The position numbers were made by a program, and so were the translations under genes. The notes beneath the pieces are model-generated. The model made no database searches. It was not told where the DNA came from and was given only the letters and a program-made list of their open reading frames with translations. Shown here one piece after another: positions 51,888 through 60,002 of a stretch of 64,000 bases of DNA. Position 1 is the stretch's first letter, and each line of letters starts with the position of its first letter. Source of the DNA: Bacillus_BE sp042263505 (GTDB lineage: Bacteria > Bacillota > Bacilli > Bacillales > Cytobacillaceae); assembly GCF_042263505.1 (NCBI RefSeq), contig NZ_JBHKFI010000021.1, forward strand, positions 1 to 64,000, read 5' to 3'.

Positions 51888-51976
51888 GAGTAAACGATTA
51901 ACCATTTTTTTAAAAAGCGTTTGCATTATCAAATAAATATGCTAAAATAAATACATAAAAGGGTAAACGTTTTCGC
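51888..51976 (+). promoter_or_regulatory. Promoter, cre-like site and two operators of the lacI-type gene
   Basis: Operators GAGTAAACGATTAACC (51888-51903) and GGGTAAACGTTTTCGC (51961-51976) are 73 bases apart. Between them lie TTGCAT (51921), 16 bases, TAAAAT (51943). A cre-like word overlaps the -35 (51912-51926; reverse strand ATGCAAACGCTTTTT, one mismatch to WTGNAANCGNWNNCW), suggesting CcpA repression. Confidence 0.7.
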
Positions 51977-51993
51977 GTAGGAAGAAGTGAGTT

Positions 51994-53007
51994 ATGAAAA
52001 ATCAAATATCTATTAAAGAAATTGCAAAGCTTTGCGATGTATCTGTTGCTACTGTTTCAAGGGTAATCAATAATAACGGTCGTTTTTCAGAGGAAACGCG
52101 AAAAAAGGTTCTTGATATCATTGAAAAATACCAATATAGTACTAATACTGTAGCAAAAACATTGAGGATGAACAAGTCTAATACAATTGGTATTATTGTT
52201 CCTGACATAAGTAATGAGTTTTTCTCAACAATTGTTCACAAAATTGAAAGTTACTTCTTTGATAAAGGATTTTCTACCTTTATTTGTAACACAGATAAGA
52301 GTAAGGAAAAAGAAAAGGCTTACATTTCATCCTTAGATTCAAAAATGGTTGATGGTCTTATTTGCATTTCAGGTCAAGAGGAGATCGAGGCATCCTTGTT
52401 AAGTAGAAAAATTCCGATTGTCACGATCGATAGAAGACCAAGAATGGCGAATAACCTAGCGATAATTGAATCGGATCATTTACATGGCGGATACCTAGCA
52501 ACCAAGCATTTAATTGATAAAGGATGTAAAAACATTATCGTATTAACAAAACAAAGCAGCCTTTCCTCTGTTAATGATCGTATTGAAGGATTTAAAAAGG
52601 CATTGGCAGAGAAAATATATCCTTTTACTCTTCATTCAGTTGTTGAAATTGCTGACGATCGAAAACATAATATCGATAAAGCCAAGGAAGCCATTCGTAA
52701 TGAATTAAAAAGTGGAAGAACCTTCGATGGCGTTTTTGCTACAAATGATTGGTTAGCGCTTGGTGTGGTAAGGGAACTTTTAGATTTAGGCTTAAAGGTT
52801 CCTGAAGATGTGAAGGTAGTTGGTTTTGATGACGATACTATTGCTAATTATTCAGAGATTCCACTTACTACTATTAGACAAGATGTTCACAAGATAGCGG
52901 AAGTAACTTCTGAGTTATTTTATGAATTATTAACTGAGGAAAATATGGCCATTAATCAAAAACACATCAAGATACCAGTAGAGTTAATTGTAAGAAAAAC
53001 AACGTAA
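51994..53007 (+). CDS. LacI family transcriptional regulator of the sugar cassette
   Basis: 337-residue repressor. The helix-turn-helix is ISIKEIAKLCDVSVATVSRVINNNGRFSEETR (residues ~5-36), followed by the hinge TVAKTLRMNKSNTIGIIVPD and a periplasmic-binding-type effector domain. The hinge helix has KTLRM where the central-intercalating leucine is expected. AGGAAGAAG precedes the ATG. Two operators overlap its own promoter and three precede the epimerase gene, so it probably represses itself and the cassette until the sugar (or its phosphate) is present. Confidence 0.9.
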   Translation: MKNQISIKEIAKLCDVSVATVSRVINNNGRFSEETRKKVLDIIEKYQYSTNTVAKTLRMNKSNTIGIIVPDISNEFFSTIVHKIESYFFDKGFSTFICNTDKSKEKEKAYISSLDSKMVDGLICISGQEEIEASLLSRKIPIVTIDRRPRMANNLAIIESDHLHGGYLATKHLIDKGCKNIIVLTKQSSLSSVNDRIEGFKKALAEKIYPFTLHSVVEIADDRKHNIDKAKEAIRNELKSGRTFDGVFATNDWLALGVVRELLDLGLKVPEDVKVVGFDDDTIANYSEIPLTTIRQDVHKIAEVTSELFYELLTEENMAINQKHIKIPVELIVRKTT

Positions 53008-53036
53008 AGGAAACAAATGGTTCCTTTATGCCAAAT

Positions 53037-53167
53037 GAGAAAACGATTACCCTTATTTGTTATTATTTTTTGTAGAATGAGTAATCGATTAATCAAAGTA
53101 TAACAAATACCTGGTATTTTCACTTTAAAAAATCCTATTTTTTTGCGTATTGAGTAAACGATTACCC
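53037..53167 (+). promoter_or_regulatory. Three LacI-type operators before the epimerase gene
   Basis: GAGAAAACGATTACCC (53037-53052), GAGTAATCGATTAATC (53079-53094) and GAGTAAACGATTACCC (53152-53167). Spacings are 42 and 73 bases, near four and seven helical turns. A -10-like TATAAC is at 53099-53104, but I find no good -35. Confidence 0.75.
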
Positions 53168-53190
53168 TAAAAATTTTAAGAGGTGCAAGA

Positions 53191-53859
53191 ATGAAAAAAT
53201 TGATTTGTCCTTCTATGATGTGTGCTAATTTTAGATCATTAGAAGAAGAAGTTAAGGCACTCGATGATGCAAACATAGATATCTATCATATAGATATTAT
53301 GGATGGTAGCTTTGTTCCAAACTTTGGAATGGGATTACAGGACTTAGAGTATATCCGAAATAAGACAAATAAATTAGTGGATGTTCATTTAATGATTCAA
53401 AATCCTGCTGAGTACATCGACTTGTTTTCAGAAAAGGGAGTTGACATTATTTACTTTCATCCAGAAACAGATATGCATCCAGCTAGAACGATTGAGCGAA
53501 TCCGTTCCAATGGAGTAAAGCCGGGAATCGCAATTAATCCTGGAACATCTGTAACGACAGTTGAACCATTATTAAGTCTAGTAGATTATGTGTTAGTTAT
53601 GACAGTTAATCCTGGTTTTGCCGGACAAAAATATTTAGATTTTGTGAATGAAAAAATTGTGGAATTAGCTATATTACGTGAAGAAAAGAATTTTACGATT
53701 ATGGTTGATGGCGCGATTTCACGTGAAAAAATTAATGAATTAAGTCCTTTAGGAGTAGAAGGATTTATTTTAGGGACTTCTGCATTGTTTGGTAAAGAAC
53801 AAGATTATAAAACGATCATCAATGAAATTAAAAAATCAGAATTGGTGGAGGCTATATAA
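53191..53859 (+). CDS. alsE: Ribulose-/allulose-phosphate 3-epimerase (AlsE-like)
   Basis: 222-residue TIM-barrel epimerase. Family residues are visible in YHIDIMDGSFVPNFGMG, DVHLMI, VMTVNPGFAGQKY and IMVDGAISREKI. The start CPSMMCANF and the phrase FHPETDMHPARTIERIR look more like AlsE (allulose-6-phosphate 3-epimerase) than like housekeeping Rpe, which reads PSILSADF. With RpiB it would convert allose-6-phosphate to fructose-6-phosphate. AAGAGGTGCAAG precedes the ATG. Its stop TAA is followed at once by rpiB (TAATG overlap). Confidence 0.8.
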   Translation: MKKLICPSMMCANFRSLEEEVKALDDANIDIYHIDIMDGSFVPNFGMGLQDLEYIRNKTNKLVDVHLMIQNPAEYIDLFSEKGVDIIYFHPETDMHPARTIERIRSNGVKPGIAINPGTSVTTVEPLLSLVDYVLVMTVNPGFAGQKYLDFVNEKIVELAILREEKNFTIMVDGAISREKINELSPLGVEGFILGTSALFGKEQDYKTIINEIKKSELVEAI

Positions 53860-54308
53860 TGAAAATTGCAATTGGAAATGATCATGTTGGAATTGAATTA
53901 AAAGCAATTACCATCGAATTTTTAAAGAGCTTAGGCCATGAAGTAGTGGATTATGGTGCGCAAACAACTGAACGTACCGATTATCCAATATATGGTAAAA
54001 AAGTGGGGGAAGAAGTAGCAAAAGGAAACGTTGATTGTGGTATTTTAATTTGTGGAACAGGTGTAGGTATTTCACTTGCTGCGAACAAAGTAAAAGGGGT
54101 AAGAGCGGTTGTATGTAGTGAACCATATACAGCTCAGTTATCAAAACAACATAACAACACAAATATTTTGGCTTTTGGATCAAGAGTGGTTGGCAGTGAG
54201 TTAGCCAAAATGATTATAAAAACTTGGTTAGATGCAGAGTTTGAAGGGGGAAGACATGCTAATCGAGTGAATATGCTTAGGGAAATTGAAGAAGCTTATC
54301 TATGCTAA
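53859..54308 (+). CDS. rpiB: Ribose/allose-6-phosphate isomerase RpiB
   Basis: 149-residue RpiB/LacA/LacB family isomerase. Motifs: IGNDHVGIELK, GAQTTERTDYP, CGTGVGISLAANKVKGVRA (active-site cysteine in ICGTG) and HNNTNILAFGSRVV. E. coli RpiB also isomerises allose-6-phosphate, which suits the cassette. The ATG overlaps the epimerase stop by one base, with GGTGGAGG upstream. Confidence 0.9.
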   Translation: MKIAIGNDHVGIELKAITIEFLKSLGHEVVDYGAQTTERTDYPIYGKKVGEEVAKGNVDCGILICGTGVGISLAANKVKGVRAVVCSEPYTAQLSKQHNNTNILAFGSRVVGSELAKMIIKTWLDAEFEGGRHANRVNMLREIEEAYLC

Positions 54309-54383
54309 TTCATATCAATACTAATTTTCTTTCATATACTTAAACAAAAAATTCAGATAGAGAAAAGAAGAGAGGGACAAGAA

Positions 54384-56264
54384 ATGGCATATGAAAAATT
54401 GGCTCAAGTGATTGTCGAAAATATCGGCGGTAAAAGCAACATATCTTCAGTAACGCATTGTGCAACTAGACTTCGATTTAAATTAAAAGATGATTCTAAA
54501 GTTAATAAAGAGGCTATAACGCAATCTTCAGATGTTTTATCTGTTGTCAATAAAGGGGGACAATTCCAAGTCATCATTGGTACACAGGTTCCTAAAGTAT
54601 ATGAGCAAGTGGTAAAACTTATTGACGTTCAACCAGGTACCTTTAATAAGGAAGATGAAAAACCATCAGGGAATGTGATCGGCCGTTTCTTTAATGTCAT
54701 TTCAGGTATTTTTACACCGTTGTTACCTGCTTTAGCTGGTGCTGGGGTATTACGAGGAATCCTGATGATTTGTAATCAATTAGGTTGGATTAGTGAAGAC
54801 TCAGGTACATACGGTATTTTATCTGCTGCATCACTAAGTGTATTCTACTTTTTACCAATTTTATTAGCGTTTACATCAGCTAGAAGATTTGGTGTCAATC
54901 CATATGTCGCTGCTGTTATTGGTGGAGCGATTATGCATCCAGATTTTACAGCCCTAATGGGAGACTTAGGTAATGGTGCCATGTCGTCCTTCCTTGGAAT
55001 TCCGGTTATCCTAATGAACTATTCATCAACCGTTATTCCGATTCTTTTATCTATTTGGATTTATTCATATTTGGAAAGATATTTAGAAAGAGTTATTCCA
55101 AAAAATATTCAAATTCTATTTGTTCCATTAATTTCTTTTGCTCTCATAGTACCTTTAACTGTAATTGTATTTGGTCCGTTCGGTGTGTATGTAGGTGAAT
55201 GGATTGCCGGCGGTATTAACTATTTAAGTGAAGCAAATGGTTGGTTAACAGGTCTAATCGTCGGTGGTATATGGAATGTATTTGTTGTATTTGGATTACA
55301 ATGGGCAGTAAACCCAATTATGATCAGTAATATCAGTACTGTTGGTTATGACCGTATCGTTCCATGGACAGCTGCTGCTAACTTTGGTACAGCAGGAGCG
55401 ACATTTGGAGTTCTATTAAAAACCAAAGACAAAAAAATGAGATCGTTTTCAGCATCTGCACTTTTATCAATCTTCTTTGCCGGAATCACAGAGCCAGCGA
55501 TTTACGGTGTTATGATTAAATTAAAACGCCCTTTCATTGCAGCTATTATTGGTGGTGCAGCTGGTGGTGCCTATATGGGAGGAAATGGAGTTATCTCTAA
55601 TGCCTTCGTATTTGGCGGATTAACAACAATTCCTGCATTTGCTGGTGATACATTAATTCATTATTTAATTGGTTTATTAATCTGTTTCGTAGTGTCAGCA
55701 GTCGTTGCGTTCCTTCTAGGTTTTAAAGAAGATAAAGATGTAAAAGGCGAAGTACCAACAACTGAAGTACAAGGACAAAACAACACAGCTACACCTAAAC
55801 AACTTGTTTTAGCAGAAAAAGTAATTAACAGCCCTATCAATGGGAAAGTTGTTGATTTAAAAGAAGTTGAAGATGGAGTTTTTTCTGAAGGTTTATTAGG
55901 AAAAGGAATTGCTATTATTCCATCGGAAGGAAAAGTCTATGCGCCAGTTGATGGTGTAATGACTACCGTATTCCCAACAAAACATGCATATGGAATTACA
56001 ACTGAAGATGGAGCAGAGGTTTTAGTTCATATTGGTATTAATACAGTAGAATTAAACGGTAGCCTATTCACAGCACATGTACAGCATGATCAACGTGTCA
56101 AAGCAGGAGATTTAATTGCTGAATTTGATTTAGAACAAATTAAAGCAAAAGGATATCCTATTTATACACCTGTTATTATTACTAATACACCTTCATTTGA
56201 AACCATTAAACCTTTAAGGTTTGGAAATGTAACACACGGAAGCAGAGTTTTACAGTTAAATTAG
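54384..56264 (+). CDS. PTS transporter EIIBCA, beta-glucoside family
   Basis: 626-residue fused phosphotransferase permease. EIIB (1-~85) has the phosphorylated cysteine Cys26 in SVTHCATRLRF. EIIC (~105-455) has ten or so membrane segments with GITEPAIYGVMIKLKRPF. EIIA (~480-626) has the histidine in VLVHIGINTVELNG. It imports and phosphorylates one sugar. BglP-like in family, but the neighbours AlsE and RpiB suggest D-allose (or allulose) rather than a beta-glucoside, and no phospho-glucosidase gene is present. AGAGAGGGACAAG precedes the ATG. Confidence 0.87.
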   Translation: MAYEKLAQVIVENIGGKSNISSVTHCATRLRFKLKDDSKVNKEAITQSSDVLSVVNKGGQFQVIIGTQVPKVYEQVVKLIDVQPGTFNKEDEKPSGNVIGRFFNVISGIFTPLLPALAGAGVLRGILMICNQLGWISEDSGTYGILSAASLSVFYFLPILLAFTSARRFGVNPYVAAVIGGAIMHPDFTALMGDLGNGAMSSFLGIPVILMNYSSTVIPILLSIWIYSYLERYLERVIPKNIQILFVPLISFALIVPLTVIVFGPFGVYVGEWIAGGINYLSEANGWLTGLIVGGIWNVFVVFGLQWAVNPIMISNISTVGYDRIVPWTAAANFGTAGATFGVLLKTKDKKMRSFSASALLSIFFAGITEPAIYGVMIKLKRPFIAAIIGGAAGGAYMGGNGVISNAFVFGGLTTIPAFAGDTLIHYLIGLLICFVVSAVVAFLLGFKEDKDVKGEVPTTEVQGQNNTATPKQLVLAEKVINSPINGKVVDLKEVEDGVFSEGLLGKGIAIIPSEGKVYAPVDGVMTTVFPTKHAYGITTEDGAEVLVHIGINTVELNGSLFTAHVQHDQRVKAGDLIAEFDLEQIKAKGYPIYTPVIITNTPSFETIKPLRFGNVTHGSRVLQLN

Positions 56265-56346
56265 ATTATAAGCTTACTTAGCTGATGAGGTGAGATAGTG
56301 GCCGTTCAGAAGGTTAATTAATTCTACGAAAGAAGCAGGGGGGCGT

Positions 56347-56535
56347 TTCTCTGCTTCCTTTTTATTTGGAAGGAAGCAAGGAATCGGCCTCTAGCTTACA
56401 TTTTTGATATTAATTCTGTAAATGGCGCCATTATTTGCTGTACTTACCCTTTATGATTTTAGTTTAAATAAGTGATTTAATATTGGGCTATTTATATTCA
56501 AATGTAAAGAGAGTGAAAGCAACATAATTGTTGTT
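56347..56535. repeat. Dispersed ~190-bp repeat, copy B
   Basis: Near-identical to copy A (50548-50738), with a few substitutions and one-base gaps, through ACATAATTGTTGTT. The right hairpin arm of copy A is missing; the sequence changes to CATTTTATTGG, which leads into the barstar gene. Confidence 0.85.
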
Positions 56536-56573
56536 CATTTTATTGGAGCTTATAAATAAAGGAAGGGATTATA

Positions 56574-56879
56574 TTGAAGTCACAGGAGAATGAATCAAAA
56601 CAAGATAAGCTTATACTGGATGTGAGTGCAGTTCAAAATTCAACTGAACTTCATTGTTTGTTAAAAAAGAATCTTGAATTACCCGATTTTTATGGAATGA
56701 ACTGGGATGCATTTTGGGATGCAATTACTGGACTAATTGAATTACCTGAAACTTTGATTTTTGAGGGATGGAATAACTTTGAAGAGAGACTACCAAAAGA
56801 TTCCCAAATTTTCATTAATCTCTTAAATGATTTTAACGAACAATATCCGCATTGGAAATGCAAAGTCGTTTATAAGTAA
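56574..56879 (+). CDS. Barstar family RNase inhibitor
   Basis: 101-residue barstar-like protein. The core matches barstar: LILDVSAVQNSTELHCLLKKNLELPDFYGMNWDAFWDAITG, with the acidic and aromatic residues that plug the barnase active site. Starts at TTG with AAGGAAGGGATT upstream. No barnase or other toxin gene is beside it, so it is an orphan immunity gene or protects against a toxin encoded elsewhere or by rivals. It lies between copies B and C of the dispersed repeat and ends in a terminator. Confidence 0.88.
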   Translation: MKSQENESKQDKLILDVSAVQNSTELHCLLKKNLELPDFYGMNWDAFWDAITGLIELPETLIFEGWNNFEERLPKDSQIFINLLNDFNEQYPHWKCKVVYK

Positions 56880-56885
56880 AATTCT

Positions 56886-56922
56886 AAAACCTTGATTGGC
56901 TGTTTGCCTTCAAGGTTTTTGC
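56886..56922 (+). terminator. Terminator after the barstar gene
   Basis: AAAACCTTGA pairs with TCAAGGTTTT around a 14-base loop, followed by T. Confidence 0.8.
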
Positions 56923-56943
56923 TTATTATAGAAGCAAGGGACG

Positions 56944-57043
56944 CTTCTCTGCTTCCTTTTTATTTGGAAGCAAGGAACCATCCTCTAGTCCCCATTTTTG
57001 ATATTAATCTACGTAGCGACGCAATTTTTTGCTGTACTTATCC
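56944..57043. repeat. Dispersed repeat, truncated copy C
   Basis: Matches the first ~100 bases of copy A, including TTCTCTGCTTCC, CCATTTTTGATATTAATC and GCTGTACTTA, then diverges. It is closer to A than to B in its first part (CCTCTAGTCCCC). An open frame over it (56892-57089) is not a gene. Confidence 0.8.
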
Positions 57044-57170
57044 TAGTATGTTTCAGGAATGGTTGGCCGCTTATGTTATGAATACTTAATTAAGCTGAAG
57101 GGCAAGTTAAAGTGGAATTGGTTTATTTTTGGTTAAGGCATTCATTGAGCATTAGGGAGACGATTTTGAT

Positions 57171-58760
57171 ATGAGCTGGAAAAGGAATCGGAAGCGTTTT
57201 GTATATGACCAAATCTTAAACGAAATTGAATCTGGAATGTTTAAGCTTCCTAATATTCAAGAGGTCGATTTAAATAGGGAACTTGCTATAAATGAGCGGA
57301 TTCTCAGAGAGATTTTTCAAGATTGTTCAGATATCGTATTCCGTCACATTGATTCCCAAGGTGGAATGAAACTTCTTTTGATTTATATTGATGGTTTAAG
57401 CGATTCTATGACTTTGGATCAGGCCGTATTAAAACCATTAACCCTTGATGTGCTTCAGGATTCACCGGAGAGTATTTATAAAGTAGAACAAATGATCGAA
57501 CAGCAGCTTGTAGCCATCGCACAAGTCCAAAAAGAACCAAAAATAATCAATATGGTCAATGGCATCTTAAGAGGGAGAGTCGCCTTTTTAGTTGAAGGAA
57601 GCAGGAAGGCATTACTTGTGGAAATTGGAGGATCTGAAAAGAGAAATATTGAAGAACCAACTGCAGAAGCGGCTGTTCGCGGGCCAAGAGACGGGTTTAC
57701 TGAAACTTTGCGTATCAATACAAGCCTCGTTCGCAGACGGATCCGACATGTAAACCTTAAAATGGAGTCGTTAACGGTTGGCAAATATACTCAGACGGAT
57801 CTTGTCATTGCGTATATTAAAGGAATTGTCCCTAATTCAGTTGTAGAGGAAGTCCGGAAAAGAATCCAAAGAATCCAAATCGACGGGGTAATGGAATCAA
57901 GTTATATTGAAGAATTTATTGAAGATTTCACTTGGTCACCGTTTCCACAGGTCCAAAATAGCGAACGCCCAGATGTAGTATGTTCCAGTTTACTAGAAGG
58001 AAAAGTTGCTATTTTCATCGATAATACTCCCTTTGTATTGATTGTTCCCATGACATTCTGGAGCGGTTTGCAAGCAGCGGATGATTATTACGAACGGTCG
58101 ATTTATACCACTTTCATTCGAATCATTCGCTACTCCTTATTTAATATTGCCCTGCTTTTCCCATCTTTTTATGTAGCCATCACCACCTTTCATCCGCAAT
58201 TGATTCCTACTAACTTGCTCATAAGTGTGGCTGCAGCAAGGGAAGGAGTTCCTTTTCCTACTGTCATTGAGACCATCTTGATGGAATTTATGTTTGAAGG
58301 TCTTCGCGAAGCGGGAATTCGATTGCCGAAGCCTATTGGTTCAGCAGTCAGTATTGTGGGAGCGCTTGTCATCGGAGAAGCAGCTGTACAGGCAGGCATT
58401 GTATCTGCCCCTGTAGTTATTGTTGTCGCTTCGACCGGTATTGCATCGTTTGCCATCCCACGCTATAACCTCGGGACTGCCTACCGATTTCTTCGCTTCC
58501 CGATATTGATCTTAGCAGGAATAATTGGATTATACGGAATTGTTTTTGGCGTTTTTTCTATTTTAATCCATTTATTAAAACTTCGCTCTTTTGGAGTTCC
58601 CTATTTAAGCCCGGTAGCTCCCTTAATTCCTAAAGATGTGAAAGATGTATTCATTCGTGTACCGAGATGGATAATGGTTTCCCGACCTGAATTGATTACG
58701 GGAGCTAATAAAAAACGTGCCCAAGAAGGGCAACAGCCAAGTCCGAAACGAGGGAGATAA
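57171..58760 (+). CDS. Spore germinant receptor subunit A (GerA family)
   Basis: 529-residue inner-membrane protein of the dormant spore. The soluble N-terminal domain (~1-250) is followed by about five membrane segments, with PSFYVAITTFHPQLIPTNLL and VSIVGALVIGEAAVQAGIVSAPVVIVVASTGIASF, both typical of GerAA. It detects nutrients with the B and C subunits and triggers germination. The ribosome site is weak (GGGAGACG). The C-terminus is basic. gerC-type follows with a four-base gap. Germinant not predictable. Confidence 0.9.
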   Translation: MSWKRNRKRFVYDQILNEIESGMFKLPNIQEVDLNRELAINERILREIFQDCSDIVFRHIDSQGGMKLLLIYIDGLSDSMTLDQAVLKPLTLDVLQDSPESIYKVEQMIEQQLVAIAQVQKEPKIINMVNGILRGRVAFLVEGSRKALLVEIGGSEKRNIEEPTAEAAVRGPRDGFTETLRINTSLVRRRIRHVNLKMESLTVGKYTQTDLVIAYIKGIVPNSVVEEVRKRIQRIQIDGVMESSYIEEFIEDFTWSPFPQVQNSERPDVVCSSLLEGKVAIFIDNTPFVLIVPMTFWSGLQAADDYYERSIYTTFIRIIRYSLFNIALLFPSFYVAITTFHPQLIPTNLLISVAAAREGVPFPTVIETILMEFMFEGLREAGIRLPKPIGSAVSIVGALVIGEAAVQAGIVSAPVVIVVASTGIASFAIPRYNLGTAYRFLRFPILILAGIIGLYGIVFGVFSILIHLLKLRSFGVPYLSPVAPLIPKDVKDVFIRVPRWIMVSRPELITGANKKRAQEGQQPSPKRGR

Positions 58761-58764
58761 ACAA

Positions 58765-59955
58765 ATGAATAGGAAATTCATCATCTATTTCGTTTTTGTT
58801 CCATCTTTGTTTTTCCTTGCTGGTTGCTGGGATAGTGTGGAGTTAAACGATCGTGCTATTGAACTTGCGTGGGGAATTGACGAGGCAAATGATCAAAATA
58901 TTAAAATCAGTACACAAATCATTATTCCTTCCAAAATAGGTGGAGGACAGGGAAATAGTAGTGGCGGCGGAGGTCAAGGGCAACCCTATTTTGTCGAAAG
59001 TGGAATTGGAAAAGATACACTTGAGGCAGTCCAACATATGCAATCAAAGCTTTCTCGAAAAATCTTTCGCGGACAACGGCGGGTTATCGTAATAGGGGAG
59101 AAGCTTGCCAGACAAGGAATCAAAGACCTCATGGATACTTACACGCGGGATCCCAGTATTAATTTATTAACTGATATTTTTGTTATTAAGGAAGATACGG
59201 CAGAGAATTTTCTTAAAACCACACACACGTTAGAAAATATATCCGCCGTGGGAGCAATAAAAGAATATAGCCAGATTGAAGAGCAAAAGGGAGAGGGATT
59301 TATTTACTTTCTGCTCTCTGCTGTAAGTGATGGAACCCGTCCAACCATGCCTGCTATTGAGCTTGGGACCGCCACTAAAGAAGGAGAGGGACAGGGGGAA
59401 GAGCCTAATGTGAAGGGATTTCAAATTAAAGGGACTGGTATATTTAACAAGGATTTGAAATTAATCGGGTATTTAAACATGGAAGAAGAACGGGCATTAC
59501 GTTGGGTGACGGAACGTCTTGATAATTTAACAGTAACATCAAGTGTTCCAAAAGAAAACGGGTATGTCAGTATGGATTTAACCAAATTAAAGAGCAAAAT
59601 TAAGCCTATCATACAAGGGAACAAGATTAAATTTCTTGTAACTTTATCAAGCTCGGGAGCGCTAAGGGAAAACAACACCAATTTAGATCTCACCCAGGTA
59701 AAAAATGTGGCTTTAGTTCAGAGAGCATTAGCAAAACAAGCTGAAAGGACGGTTTTTAATACAATCTCACTGGTACAAAAAGAGTATGGCATAGATATCT
59801 TTGGATTTGGTGATGCGCTTAAACGGAAAGATTTACATCGATGGAGGTCCTTGAAAAATAACTGGGACAAGGAATTTGCCAATATAGAGGTCTCTGTAAA
59901 AGCCAATTTGACCATTCGAAAAATAGGTGTAACTGGGAAATCACTAATTAAATAA
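58765..59955 (+). CDS. Spore germinant receptor subunit C, Ger(x)C lipoprotein
   Basis: 396-residue lipoprotein. The signal ends in FFLAGC, with Cys at residue ~21, and the Ger(x)C start CWDSVELNDRAIELAWGID follows. A Gly/Ser/Gln insert (GGGQGNSSGGGGQGQ) is at ~60-75. The C-terminal domain has VQKEYGIDIFGFGDALKRKDLHRW. ATG 58765 follows GAGGGAGAT; the frame is open upstream inside the A gene. It forms an operon with the A subunit. Confidence 0.92.
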   Translation: MNRKFIIYFVFVPSLFFLAGCWDSVELNDRAIELAWGIDEANDQNIKISTQIIIPSKIGGGQGNSSGGGGQGQPYFVESGIGKDTLEAVQHMQSKLSRKIFRGQRRVIVIGEKLARQGIKDLMDTYTRDPSINLLTDIFVIKEDTAENFLKTTHTLENISAVGAIKEYSQIEEQKGEGFIYFLLSAVSDGTRPTMPAIELGTATKEGEGQGEEPNVKGFQIKGTGIFNKDLKLIGYLNMEEERALRWVTERLDNLTVTSSVPKENGYVSMDLTKLKSKIKPIIQGNKIKFLVTLSSSGALRENNTNLDLTQVKNVALVQRALAKQAERTVFNTISLVQKEYGIDIFGFGDALKRKDLHRWRSLKNNWDKEFANIEVSVKANLTIRKIGVTGKSLIK

Positions 59956-60002
59956 TAAATATTTGTCATATGTTTTTGATCGTTTGCAAGTATTGACAAA
60001 GT

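Noticed and set aside
56892..57089. Open frame of 65 codons after the barstar gene
   Set aside because: It overlaps the barstar terminator and repeat copy C; other copies do not keep the frame open.
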